Shown here piece by piece: positions 9,844 to 17,417 of a stretch of 64,000 nt of DNA (position 1 is the stretch's first letter; each line of letters opens with the position of its first letter). This stretch comes from an uncultured Flavobacteriaceae bacterium (lineage in GTDB: Bacteria > Bacteroidota > Bacteroidia > Flavobacteriales > Flavobacteriaceae). The stretch is from assembly GCA_947500585.1 (NCBI GenBank), contig CANMSN010000005.1, forward strand, positions 159,443 to 223,442. Direction: 5' to 3'. The notes under the pieces were generated by a model that worked only from the letters and a program-made list of their open reading frames with translations, was not told the DNA's origin and did not search any database. The translations under genes were made by a program, and so were the position numbers.

Positions 9844-9944
9844 GCTAAACCAAAGGTCGTTGCAGTTTTGTTACGTCTGATTTTCCTGCGGAAAATCCTC
9901 GCACACAAAACCGCAACTATTCTTATACATAAACGTTAAACGAA
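9843..9944. repeat. Right end of putative cassette with bipartite hairpin
   Basis: After inner repeat GGCTAAAC there is a long imperfect palindrome: GTTGCAGTTTTGT (9859-9871) pairs with ACAAAACCGCAAC (9905-9917) with one mismatch. Inside it GATTTTCC (9879-9886) pairs perfectly with GGAAAATC (9890-9897) around loop TGC. The outer repeat is at 9932-9944. No T run follows, so it does not look like an intrinsic terminator. Confidence 0.55.
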
Positions 9945-10026
9945 CCAATACAAAATAGAGTAGCTTTAACCTAAAAAAATGAGTTAGTAAATAAGTGTAT
10001 TAACTATTATAATCGTATACTTTTAA

Positions 10027-10061
10027 ATAGAAAAAACTGCCTAAAAGCAGTTTCTTCTATT
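10027..10061 (-). terminator. Intrinsic terminator downstream of pyk
   Basis: On the minus strand AAACTGC and GCAGTTT (outer arms TAGAA/TTCTA) form a hairpin ending in a run of six T. It lies about 65 bp past the pyk stop. A second weak palindrome (GCGT...ACGC, 10077-10096) lies between it and pyk. Confidence 0.7.
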
Positions 10062-10124
10062 TAAATATAATATAAAGCGTAGCCTTATGGTAACGCCCAA
10101 ACATTTTAAGCAATTATTAGATTA

Positions 10125-11567
10125 TTAAAAGTTACACGTTGTAATTTCTGTAACTCTTAATGTATTTACCATACCTTTTTCTTGAATAGGCATTGCGGCT
10201 AAACTAATTAGCATATCACCTTCTTCTAAATAACCCATTTTACAAGCTATGGCGTTAACATCTTCTATAGTCTCATCTGTACTTACAAATTTATCATAAT
10301 AAAACGCACGAACACCCCAAAGTAAACTTAAACGCGTTAAAATACGTTTGTTTGATGTGAATACTAAAATATGACATGAAGGTCTCCAAGCAGAAATTTG
10401 AAACGCCGTATAGCCACTATTTGTTAATGTTGAAATCGCTTTTGCATTTATTTCATTAGCCATATTAGCCGCATGATAACAAATAGATTTTGTTATATAA
10501 CGGTTGGTACGAATATGCGGTGGTAGTTGAGGTACTTTTATAAGTTTTGAATCTTCAACACTTTTTAAGATATCGCTCATTTGTTTAATAACCTGTATAG
10601 GGTATTTACCAACCGATGTTTCTCCTGAAAGCATAACAGCATCTGCACCATCCATAACCGAGTTTGCCACATCATTAACTTCTGCTCTGGTTGGTGTTAA
10701 ACTATCAATCATAGTCTCCATCATTTGGGTGGCTATAATTACAGGAATTCTTGCTTTTTTTGCACGCAATACCAATTGCTTCTGAATTAGTGGCACTTCT
10801 TCTGCCGGAACTTCAACACCTAAATCGCCACGAGCTACCATTAAACCATCACAATGTGTTACAATTTTATCAATGTTTTCAACAGCTTCTGGTTTTTCAA
10901 TTTTAGCAATAATTGGAATTTTATGGTCACTATGTTTGGCAATTAAATCGCTTAATTGCATTAAATCTTCAGCATGACGTACAAACGATAAAGCCATCCA
11001 ATCTACATTTTGGCTAATAGCAAAAATAGCATCTTCAATATCTTTTTCAGTAAGTGCTGGCTGGGAAATATTTGTGTTTGGAAGGTTGACACCTTTTTTA
11101 GATTTTAATGGTCCTCCCTGAATAACCTTGGCTTTTACTTCACTTTTTTTATCGGTAGAAACCACTTCAAAAATTAGTTTTCCATCATCTAAAAGAATGC
11201 GTTCTCCAGGTTTTGCATCTTGCGGAAACCTGTCATACGTCATATAAACACGTTCTTTAGTGCCTTCAAAACGCTTACCGGTTGCAAAAATTATTTCATC
11301 ACCAGGATTAACTACAACCTCTTCTTTCATAACACCCACACGAAGTTTAGGGCCTTGTAAATCGGCTAAAATAGCTGCGGTGAAATTATATTCTTCATTT
11401 AGCTCTCGTATCATTTGGATACGCGCTTTTACATCATTATAATCTGCATGAGAGAAGTTAATTCTAAATACATTAACGCCTTCTTCAAGCATTCCTTTTA
11501 GAACTTCTTTGGTACTTGTAGCAGGCCCTAGAGTTGCTACTATTTTTGTTTTTTTTCTTAACGGCAT
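10125..11567 (-). CDS. pyk: Pyruvate kinase
   Basis: Converts phosphoenolpyruvate and ADP to pyruvate and ATP at the end of glycolysis. It has 480 residues, a normal bacterial length. The N-terminal barrel has KIVATLGPAT and VFRINFSHAD, and the signature helix IIAKIEKPEAVENID includes the catalytic lysine. MVARGDLGVE and the loop ATQMMETM follow. The C-terminal domain is complete. The start ATG overlaps the stop of the upstream IPExxxVDY gene by one base, so the two are translationally coupled, a common flavobacterial arrangement. Confidence 0.97.
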   Translation of the reverse strand: MPLRKKTKIVATLGPATSTKEVLKGMLEEGVNVFRINFSHADYNDVKARIQMIRELNEEYNFTAAILADLQGPKLRVGVMKEEVVVNPGDEIIFATGKRFEGTKERVYMTYDRFPQDAKPGERILLDDGKLIFEVVSTDKKSEVKAKVIQGGPLKSKKGVNLPNTNISQPALTEKDIEDAIFAISQNVDWMALSFVRHAEDLMQLSDLIAKHSDHKIPIIAKIEKPEAVENIDKIVTHCDGLMVARGDLGVEVPAEEVPLIQKQLVLRAKKARIPVIIATQMMETMIDSLTPTRAEVNDVANSVMDGADAVMLSGETSVGKYPIQVIKQMSDILKSVEDSKLIKVPQLPPHIRTNRYITKSICYHAANMANEINAKAISTLTNSGYTAFQISAWRPSCHILVFTSNKRILTRLSLLWGVRAFYYDKFVSTDETIEDVNAIACKMGYLEEGDMLISLAAMPIQEKGMVNTLRVTEITTCNF

Positions 11568-12052
11568 TAGCTAAAAATTAAATTGTCTTTGGATCTTAAT
11601 TTATTACTGTCAATACTATAAGCAGTAGCAATTTGAGAGATATTTAATATACTGTTTAAAATATATTTTTCTTTACTGAAATTGAATTGGTTATCTATTT
11701 TTAAAAAATAATTAACGCGCTTATATTCTGGTATTAAATGAGTTGTTTTTGTTATTCTTTCTTGGTTTTCAAATAAGGATTCATAATGTATTTGCTGATA
11801 ACTTTCAGTTTTACAAATATTAGAAACCAAACTCCAAGTTGTTAATTGTTTTTCATCTTTCCATTCAAAAATTGAATATGTCGATTTGCTGTTATTATAA
11901 TCTAAATCTGATGATTTTCGAGTAAGGGTTATACCTAAATGTTTATTAAGAAGATATGCTAAACGGTAATCTTCAATTGTGCAATGTATTGCAATTAGAG
12001 TGTATAACACTTCATCAAAAACATCATCAAGAATAAGTTTGTGAACAGCCAT
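11567..12052 (-). CDS. IPExxxVDY family protein
   Basis: 161-residue protein of unknown function, conserved in Bacteroidota next to pyk and rnc. The family motif appears as IPEYKRVNY near residue 107, with Asn replacing the usual Asp. The rest has FEWKD and NPI/ILNIS-like patches typical of the family. No signal peptide is seen. It shares one base with the pyk start and lies 116 bp downstream of rnc. A role linked to central metabolism or RNA processing has been assumed from position only. Confidence 0.82.
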   Translation of the reverse strand: MAVHKLILDDVFDEVLYTLIAIHCTIEDYRLAYLLNKHLGITLTRKSSDLDYNNSKSTYSIFEWKDEKQLTTWSLVSNICKTESYQQIHYESLFENQERITKTTHLIPEYKRVNYFLKIDNQFNFSKEKYILNSILNISQIATAYSIDSNKLRSKDNLIFS

Positions 12053-12168
12053 AACTTATATTAATAGGGTAAATATAGTACTTAAAAAAATTATTAAGAC
12101 AGGTTTTGCTTAATCTTAATGATAAAGATAACTAAAACGTTGTAGTTATTATTTTTTGGAAAAGAACT

Positions 12169-12909
12169 TTAAATCATTTTAGACATTCTACTTTGGAACG
12201 CAAAAAAAGCACGTTTTGAAGCTTTTTCTTCTGCTTTTTTCTTTGAAGTAGCTCTTGCTTTGGCAACAATTTTTTCATCTATTGATAGTTTTACTGAAAA
12301 ATGCCTGACATCGTCATTTCCAGTGTCTTCATAAACGTTATATCCGAAAGTTTTCTTTTCTTTTTGGCACCATTCAATTAATAAACTCTTGTAGCTTATT
12401 ACTTTGCCTTCTAATGTCCCAATATCTACATAGGGTATAATAACACTCTTGTAAATAAATTTTTCACAATATTTATAACCCCTGTCTAAAAATATAGCAC
12501 CTATTAAGGCCTCAAATAAATTACCGTGAATATTGTCTCCAAACTGTCCTGGAGGTATTTTACTTTCTACTAAATCAATTAATTTTAAGTCTTTTCCCAG
12601 TTCGTTTAAATGTTCTCTACTAACAATTTTAGATCGCATTTTGGTTAAGTAACCTTCGTCGCCACTTGGCACCTCAAGATATAAATGAGAAGCAATTACA
12701 GAGCTTAACATGGCATCGCCTAAAAACTCCAAACGTTCATAGTTAATAGCATTGCCTTTGCTATCTTTAATATTCATGGAACGATGGGTAAACGCCTTTT
12801 TGTAGAATTTTATTTGTTTAGGTTTAAACCCAAGAATTTTAGTTAATTGCATAAAAAAATTCCCGTTACCTTTAAAACGGGAATTCAATATGTTACGAAT
12901 GTTTTTCAT
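12169..12909 (-). CDS. rnc: Ribonuclease III
   Basis: Double-strand RNA endonuclease of 246 residues for rRNA and mRNA processing. The catalytic signature ERLEFLGDA lies at about 58-66 within NYERLEFLGDAML. The second acidic cluster is in GNLFEALIGAIFLDRG. The C-terminal double-stranded RNA binding domain (about 175-240) ends with KKKAEEKASKRAFFAF. It lies 99 bp downstream of fabF on the same strand, reproducing the widespread acpP-fabF-rnc order. Confidence 0.96.
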   Translation of the reverse strand: MKNIRNILNSRFKGNGNFFMQLTKILGFKPKQIKFYKKAFTHRSMNIKDSKGNAINYERLEFLGDAMLSSVIASHLYLEVPSGDEGYLTKMRSKIVSREHLNELGKDLKLIDLVESKIPPGQFGDNIHGNLFEALIGAIFLDRGYKYCEKFIYKSVIIPYVDIGTLEGKVISYKSLLIEWCQKEKKTFGYNVYEDTGNDDVRHFSVKLSIDEKIVAKARATSKKKAEEKASKRAFFAFQSRMSKMI

Positions 12910-13008
12910 CTGATGATTAATATTTTATTAAAATGTCAGATGTAATAAACCAAGATTCATAGTATATGTAAAATTTAATTTATCGTTATGGTTTATTTCA
13001 TTCGGGAT

Positions 13009-14259
13009 TTAATCTATTTTTTTGAATACTACACAAGCGTTATGTCCGCCAAATCCAAATGTATTACTCATACCTACTTTTACGTCACGCTTTTGAGCTT
13101 TGTTTAAAGTTAAATTTAATTCAGGATCAATGTTTTCGTCTACAGTAGTATGGTTAATTGTTGGCGGAACAATGCCATGCTCCATGGCCAATATAACCGA
13201 TATAGCTTCAATAGCACCTGCTGCACCTAATAGATGCCCAGTCATTGATTTTGTTGAATTAATATTTATATTTTTTGCGTGACTTCCAAATACTTCTGAA
13301 ATTGCTTTAAGTTCGGCAACATCACCTAAAGGTGTTGATGTACCATGTGTATTAATATGGTCTACATCTTCTGGCTTTAATCCTGCATTTTCTAAACAAT
13401 TTTTCATTACAGCAACAACACCTATCCCATCAGGATGTGGTGCCGTCATATGATAAGCGTCAGAAGATAATCCTCCCCCAGCAACTTCGGCATAAATTTT
13501 AGCGCCTCTTGCTTTGGCATGCTCATATTCTTCTATAACTAGTGCGCCTGCACCTTCTCCTAAAACAAAACCATCTCGTGTACCATCAAATGGGCGAGAG
13601 GCTGTTTCTGGACTTTCATTTCTAGTAGATAGTGCATGCATCGCATTAAAACCACCCATACCAGCAATAGTTACTGCGGCTTCACTACCTCCTGTAACAA
13701 CTACATCACAATGTCCTAAACGTATCATGTTTAAGGCATCAAACATAGCATTCGCAGAAGATGCACATGCAGAAACTGTGGTATAATTTGGCCCCATAAA
13801 ACCATGTTTTATAGAGATGTTTGCTGGTGCAATATCGGCAATCATTTTAGGAATAAAGAATGGATTAAATCTTGGTGTTCCGTCGCCATCAGCAAAGTTT
13901 AAAACTTCTTGCTGAAAGGTTTCTAAACCACCAATTCCTGCTCCCCATATAACACCTACTCGCAATTTATTAACTTCTTCAAGATTTAGTTTAGCGTCTT
14001 CAATGGCTTCGTCTGCAGCTACCATAGCGTATTGAGCAAATTTATCCATTTTACGAGCTTCTTTTCTATCAAGAAAATCGTTTGCATTAAAGTTTTTTAA
14101 TTCGCAAGCGAATTTTGTTTTAAACTTTTCAGTGTCATAATATGTTATAGGCGCAGCACCACTTTTACCACTAATTAAGCCATCCCAGAATTCATCTTTG
14201 GTATTGCCAATTGGTGTTAAAGCCCCTAATCCTGTGACTACAACTCGCTTTAATTCCAT
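13009..14259 (-). CDS. fabF: Beta-ketoacyl-ACP synthase II
   Basis: Elongating condensing enzyme of fatty acid synthesis, 416 residues. The nucleophile C165 is in TVSACASSAN. The two active-site histidines are in NTHGTSTPLGD and GHLLGAAGAIE, and the Gly-rich end NTFGFGGHNA is intact. The start is 12 bp after the acpP stop, so the two form one operon. It uses malonyl-ACP and acyl-ACP in the cytoplasm. Confidence 0.97.
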   Translation of the reverse strand: MELKRVVVTGLGALTPIGNTKDEFWDGLISGKSGAAPITYYDTEKFKTKFACELKNFNANDFLDRKEARKMDKFAQYAMVAADEAIEDAKLNLEEVNKLRVGVIWGAGIGGLETFQQEVLNFADGDGTPRFNPFFIPKMIADIAPANISIKHGFMGPNYTTVSACASSANAMFDALNMIRLGHCDVVVTGGSEAAVTIAGMGGFNAMHALSTRNESPETASRPFDGTRDGFVLGEGAGALVIEEYEHAKARGAKIYAEVAGGGLSSDAYHMTAPHPDGIGVVAVMKNCLENAGLKPEDVDHINTHGTSTPLGDVAELKAISEVFGSHAKNININSTKSMTGHLLGAAGAIEAISVILAMEHGIVPPTINHTTVDENIDPELNLTLNKAQKRDVKVGMSNTFGFGGHNACVVFKKID

Positions 14260-14271
14260 AAAGTATTTTGC

Positions 14272-14505
14272 TTATTTAGCAGCTTCTATGTATGATATAG
14301 CTTGACCCACTGTTGCAATATTTTCAGCTTGGTCGTCAGGAATTTGGATATCAAATTCTTTTTCAAATTCCATTATTAATTCTACAGTGTCTAAAGAGTC
14401 TGCTCCTAAATCGTTTGTGAAGCTAGCTTCTGTAACAACTTCGTTTTCATCTACTCCTAATTTATCAACGATAATCGCTTTTACTCTTGATGCAATGTCT
14501 GACAT
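14272..14505 (-). CDS. acpP: Acyl carrier protein
   Basis: Small acidic four-helix carrier of 77 residues. The phosphopantetheine attachment serine is S37 in [12 protein letters not shown]. It is first gene of the acpP-fabF-(rnc) unit. A -7 promoter box lies about 33 bp upstream on the same strand. Confidence 0.98.
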   Translation of the reverse strand: MSDIASRVKAIIVDKLGVDENEVVTEASFTNDLGADSLDTVELIMEFEKEFDIQIPDDQAENIATVGQAISYIEAAK

Positions 14506-14537
14506 AATTTTTTAATTTTAATTTAAATTTTAGTTGG

Positions 14538-14545
14538 CAAAAATA
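14538..14545 (-). promoter_or_regulatory. -7 promoter box for acpP-fabF
   Basis: The minus strand reads TATTTTTG, a full match to the Bacteroidota consensus TAnnTTTG, 33 bp before the acpP start. No clear -33 TTTG partner was identified. Confidence 0.5.
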
Positions 14546-14782
14546 AAAAACTTTATTTTTAAAACACACCTTTAGTATAAAAATGTGTTCGTAATTTACT
14601 AAAATTACTTTTAAGTATTTATATTTTACCTTCTAATTGTTAATAATTATTCTTTTTTTTGTTTGAATAATAGCAACATTGATAGTCTGTGTATGAAATG
14701 AGCTTAAGAAATTTTGCTGAACATTCTTTGAATTCGATTTACGAATTGCATCTGACATTAATTTAAAAATAGAAACTAGCAG

Positions 14783-15349
14783 ATGAAACGTATTGTGATT
14801 TTTGCGTCCGGAAGTGGTACTAATGCTGAAAATTTAATTAAGTTTTTTCACAACAGCGATAATGTGTCTGTTATTCAAGTACTGAGTAACAATCCTCATG
14901 CCAAAGTTTTAGATCGGGCTAAAAAATTAGAAGTTAGTGCGCTTTCATTCAACAGAATAGCGTTTACTAAAACAGATGATGTGCTTCATATTTTAAAAGC
15001 ATCTAACCCAGATTTAATTGTGTTAGCAGGCTTTTTATGGAAATTTCCTGAACACATTTTAAATGAATTTCCAAATAAAGTCATTAATGTGCATCCTGCA
15101 TTATTGCCAAAATATGGCGGAAAAGGGATGTATGGCATGCATGTACATAAAGCAGTTGTTGATAATAATGAAACGGAAACAGGTATTACAATTCATTATG
15201 TAAATGAGCATTATGATGAAGGTGCTATTATTTTTCAATCAAAATGCGATGTAAGTAATAATGATACCGCAGATGATGTTGCTGCTAAAATTCATGAATT
15301 GGAGATGGAACATTTCCCGAAGGTGGTTGAGGGATTGTTAAAAAAGTAA
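14783..15349 (+). CDS. purN: Phosphoribosylglycinamide formyltransferase
   Basis: Transfers the formyl group of 10-formyl-THF to GAR in purine synthesis. It has 188 residues, a typical length. ASGSGTNAENLI binds the phosphoribosyl group. Catalytic residues lie in INVHPALLPKYGGKGMYG (Asn, His) and in the later YDEGAIIFQ segment (Asp). It is divergent from acpP. It stands apart from purF, which is 2 kb downstream on the same strand. Confidence 0.96.
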   Translation: MKRIVIFASGSGTNAENLIKFFHNSDNVSVIQVLSNNPHAKVLDRAKKLEVSALSFNRIAFTKTDDVLHILKASNPDLIVLAGFLWKFPEHILNEFPNKVINVHPALLPKYGGKGMYGMHVHKAVVDNNETETGITIHYVNEHYDEGAIIFQSKCDVSNNDTADDVAAKIHELEMEHFPKVVEGLLKK

Positions 15350-15460
15350 ATTTCATTCAGAGCTAAGCGAAGAATCTTAACGTTTTAATTTAAGAGATTC
15401 TTCAGTCTTAACATCCTACTGAAAGACAATAATAATAATATTTTGAACTTTAATTTATGA

Positions 15461-15484
15461 GATTCCCTCCTTCGAGGGAATGAC
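15461..15484. repeat. REP-like hairpin (GATTCCC...GGGAATGAC)
   Basis: One copy of the dispersed flavobacterial-type palindrome GATTCC...GGAATGAC. It overlaps an in-frame ATG at 15480 that precedes the RNase H gene, which argues against that ATG as the start. Confidence 0.75.
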
Positions 15485-15488
15485 AAAA

Positions 15489-16130
15489 ATGAGTAAGAAG
15501 AAAAAGAAATATTACGCGGTTTGGAAAGGTCATCACACTGGCGTTTTCGAATCTTGGAATGATTGTAAAGCCCAAATAAATAACTTTGATGGTGCTCAAT
15601 ACAAATCATTTGAAACGTTTGAAGCAGCAAAAGCAGCCTTAAAAGGTAATTATTTTGATTACGTTGGGAAAAATAAAGGCTTTAAAAGTGAATTATCGCC
15701 AGAGCAATTAAAAAAAATAGGGTTGCCTAATTATAATTCCATCTCTGTAGATGCCGCATCCAGTGGCAATCCAGGAATTATGGAATATCGTGGTGTAGAT
15801 ACAAAAACTAAAAAACAACTTTTTATTCAAGGGCCTTTTGAAGAAGGCACCAATAACATAGGAGAATTTTTGGCTTTGGTACATGGTTTGGCACTTCTTA
15901 AAAAAAATAAAAGTGATCGAATTATTTATACGGATTCTAGAACGGCGATGAGTTGGGTAAAAAAGAAAAACTGTAACACTAAGCTAGAACGCAACAATAA
16001 AAATAAACCTGTTTTTGATTTAGTTGATAGAGCCATTGAGTGGTTAAAAACTAATACCTATAATACAGTAATTGTAAAATGGGAAACTAAAGCTTGGGGC
16101 GAAATACCTGCAGACTTTGGCAGGAAATAA
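15489..16130 (+). CDS. rnhA: Ribonuclease H1 with viroplasmin-type N-terminal domain
   Basis: Degrades the RNA strand of RNA-DNA hybrids. I start it at the ATG at 15489 (213 residues, MSKKKKKYYAVW) because the alternative ATG at 15480 lies inside a REP-like repeat. Residues about 4-48 form the caulimovirus viroplasmin/RNase H1 N-terminal hybrid-binding domain (YAVWKGHHTGVFESWNDC). The RNase H fold begins near residue 75. Its four acidic residues appear in SVDAASSGNPG, IGEFLAL, YTDSRTA and the C-terminal ADFGRK. The domain pair mirrors eukaryotic RNase H1. It is a singleton, with a hairpin 30 bp downstream. Confidence 0.9.
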   Translation: MSKKKKKYYAVWKGHHTGVFESWNDCKAQINNFDGAQYKSFETFEAAKAALKGNYFDYVGKNKGFKSELSPEQLKKIGLPNYNSISVDAASSGNPGIMEYRGVDTKTKKQLFIQGPFEEGTNNIGEFLALVHGLALLKKNKSDRIIYTDSRTAMSWVKKKNCNTKLERNNKNKPVFDLVDRAIEWLKTNTYNTVIVKWETKAWGEIPADFGRK

Positions 16131-16159
16131 GATGCATTCAAAATCATCTTAAAAATTAA

Positions 16160-16180
16160 GGGATGTAAAAATTACATCCC
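16160..16180 (+). terminator. Hairpin downstream of the RNase H gene
   Basis: GGGATGTAA (16160-16168) pairs with TTACATCCC (16172-16180). Only a modest T-rich tail follows, so termination is plausible but not certain. Confidence 0.5.
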
Positions 16181-16314
16181 GAAATCTTATTAAATTGATA
16201 ATAGCATTTAATATTAAGACACACGCTTTTTTAAAAAGTCACATAAAGTTTAAATTGTGCTATTAAATGATATTTATTCAGGAAAATATAGTCGCTGTAA
16301 TTTATAAAAAGACT

Positions 16315-16322
16315 TATATTTG
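16315..16322 (+). promoter_or_regulatory. -7 promoter box for the PfkB kinase gene
   Basis: TATATTTG matches TAnnTTTG exactly. It lies 23 bp before the ATG at 16346, giving a very short leader. Confidence 0.55.
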
Positions 16323-16345
16323 CACCTTAATTTCACATCTCATTC

Positions 16346-17272
16346 ATGAGTAAATTAGTAATTGTTGGCACCGTGGCATTTGATGCTATTGAGACGCCTT
16401 TCGGTAAAACCGATAAAATTTTAGGTGGTGCTGCTACTTTTATTGGTCTTGCAGCGTCTCATTTTAATATTGATGCAGCAGCAGTATCTATTGTTGGTGG
16501 CGACTTCCCACAAGAGTATCTAGATTTATTATCAGACAAGAATATTGATATTTCAGGAATTGAAATTGTAAAAGAAGGCAAAACATTTTTTTGGAGTGGC
16601 AAGTATCATAACGATATGAATACTCGTGATACTTTGGTTACAGAGTTAAATGTATTAGAACATTTTAAACCTGTTGTGCCAGAAGATTATAAAGATGCTG
16701 AAATTGTTATGCTAGGAAACTTGCATCCTTTAGTGCAACAAGGTGTTTTAGACCAAATGACTAAAAAGCCAAAACTAGCCATTTTAGATACTATGAATTT
16801 CTGGATGGATATTGCTTTAGACGATTTAATGGCAGTTATAAAAAACGTAGATGTTATTACCATTAACGATGAAGAAGCGAGGCAACTATCTGGTGAATAT
16901 TCACTAGTTGTAGCAGCAAGAAAAATTCATGAGATGGGACCTAAATATGTAGTGATTAAAAAAGGAGAACATGGTGCATTATTATTTCATGATGATGATG
17001 TTTTTTATGCGCCTGCTTTACCATTAGAAGAAGTTTTTGACCCAACTGGAGCGGGTGATACTTTTGCAGGAGGCTTTGCCGGGTATCTTGCTAAAACTGG
17101 AGATACTTCTTTTGAGAATATGAAAAATGCTATTATATACGGATCAACATTAGCATCATTTTGTGTTGAGAAATTTGGGACGGAGCGCATGCAGAATTTG
17201 TCAAATGGTGAAATACATAAACGCCTGTTACAGTTTAAACAACTAACACAATTTGAAATCGAATTAACATAA
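16346..17272 (+). CDS. PfkB-family (ribokinase-like) sugar or nucleoside kinase
   Basis: 308-residue cytoplasmic kinase. The N-terminal strand GTVAFDAIETPFG and GGAATFIGLAASHF bind substrate. The PfkB signature 2 DPTGAGDTFAGGFAGYLA near residue 230-247 carries the catalytic Asp and anion hole. Its position just upstream of purF suggests a nucleoside (adenosine- or inosine-type) or ribose substrate. This is inference. Its terminator separates it from purF, so the two are probably not cotranscribed. Confidence 0.87.
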   Translation: MSKLVIVGTVAFDAIETPFGKTDKILGGAATFIGLAASHFNIDAAAVSIVGGDFPQEYLDLLSDKNIDISGIEIVKEGKTFFWSGKYHNDMNTRDTLVTELNVLEHFKPVVPEDYKDAEIVMLGNLHPLVQQGVLDQMTKKPKLAILDTMNFWMDIALDDLMAVIKNVDVITINDEEARQLSGEYSLVVAARKIHEMGPKYVVIKKGEHGALLFHDDDVFYAPALPLEEVFDPTGAGDTFAGGFAGYLAKTGDTSFENMKNAIIYGSTLASFCVEKFGTERMQNLSNGEIHKRLLQFKQLTQFEIELT

Positions 17273-17274
17273 AC

Positions 17275-17304
17275 AAACGCGCTCTAAATTAGAGTGCGTT
17301 TTTG
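17275..17304 (+). terminator. Intrinsic terminator after the PfkB kinase gene
   Basis: AAACGCGCTCTAA (17275-17287) pairs with TTAGAGTGCGTTT (17289-17301), with one G-T wobble, and is followed by T residues. It directly follows the stop codon. Confidence 0.85.
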
Positions 17305-17350
17305 ATTTAAAACATATTCCAAAATAAAATTATTTTGGAATCAATAAATT

Positions 17351-17374
17351 GTCATTCCTGTGAATGCAGGAATC
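17351..17374. repeat. REP-like hairpin (GTCATTCCTG...CAGGAATC)
   Basis: A dispersed palindrome of the same family as the copies at 15461, 33335 and 63502. It sits 44 bp upstream of purF and would lie in or near its leader. Confidence 0.75.
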
Positions 17375-17417
17375 TAAATATATTTATTATTTCCGCTAAA
17401 GCGAAAACATTTATAAT

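Larger units (their letters stand above)
8766..9944. mobile_element. Putative single-gene cassette bounded by inverted repeats
   Basis: The orphan gene at 8836-9843 is enclosed by nested inverted repeats. The outer pair is TTCGTTTAACGTT at 8766-8778 and its exact complement AACGTTAAACGAA at 9932-9944. It continues after a 3-base offset as GTATA/TATAC. The inner pair is GTTAGCC at 8819-8825 and GGCTAAAC at 9843-9850, with one extra A. Between outer and inner repeats each end has its own hairpin. The unit lies in the gap between convergent dinB and pyk. No transposase or integrase is encoded, so mobility is an inference, and any recombinase would have to act in trans. Confidence 0.5.

Noticed and set aside
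9859..9917. Bipartite hairpin as an intrinsic terminator or tRNA-like gene
   Set aside because: There is no T run on either strand after the stem and no tRNA arm pattern or anticodon loop.
8766..9944. Interpretation of the first unit as an integron cassette with attC sites
   Set aside because: GTTTAAC and GTTAAAC fit the core consensus, but GTTAGCC does not, the ends are inverted relative to each other rather than directly repeated, and no integrase is visible.
13514..13786. A 90-codon plus-strand frame inside fabF
   Set aside because: It is the antisense of a highly conserved gene. It reflects codon use, not a second gene.
15385..15630. An 81-codon minus-strand open frame over the RNase H start
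   Set aside because: Its C-terminal half reads through a REP-like repeat (FPRRRESH), a common artefact, and it overlaps a well-supported gene.
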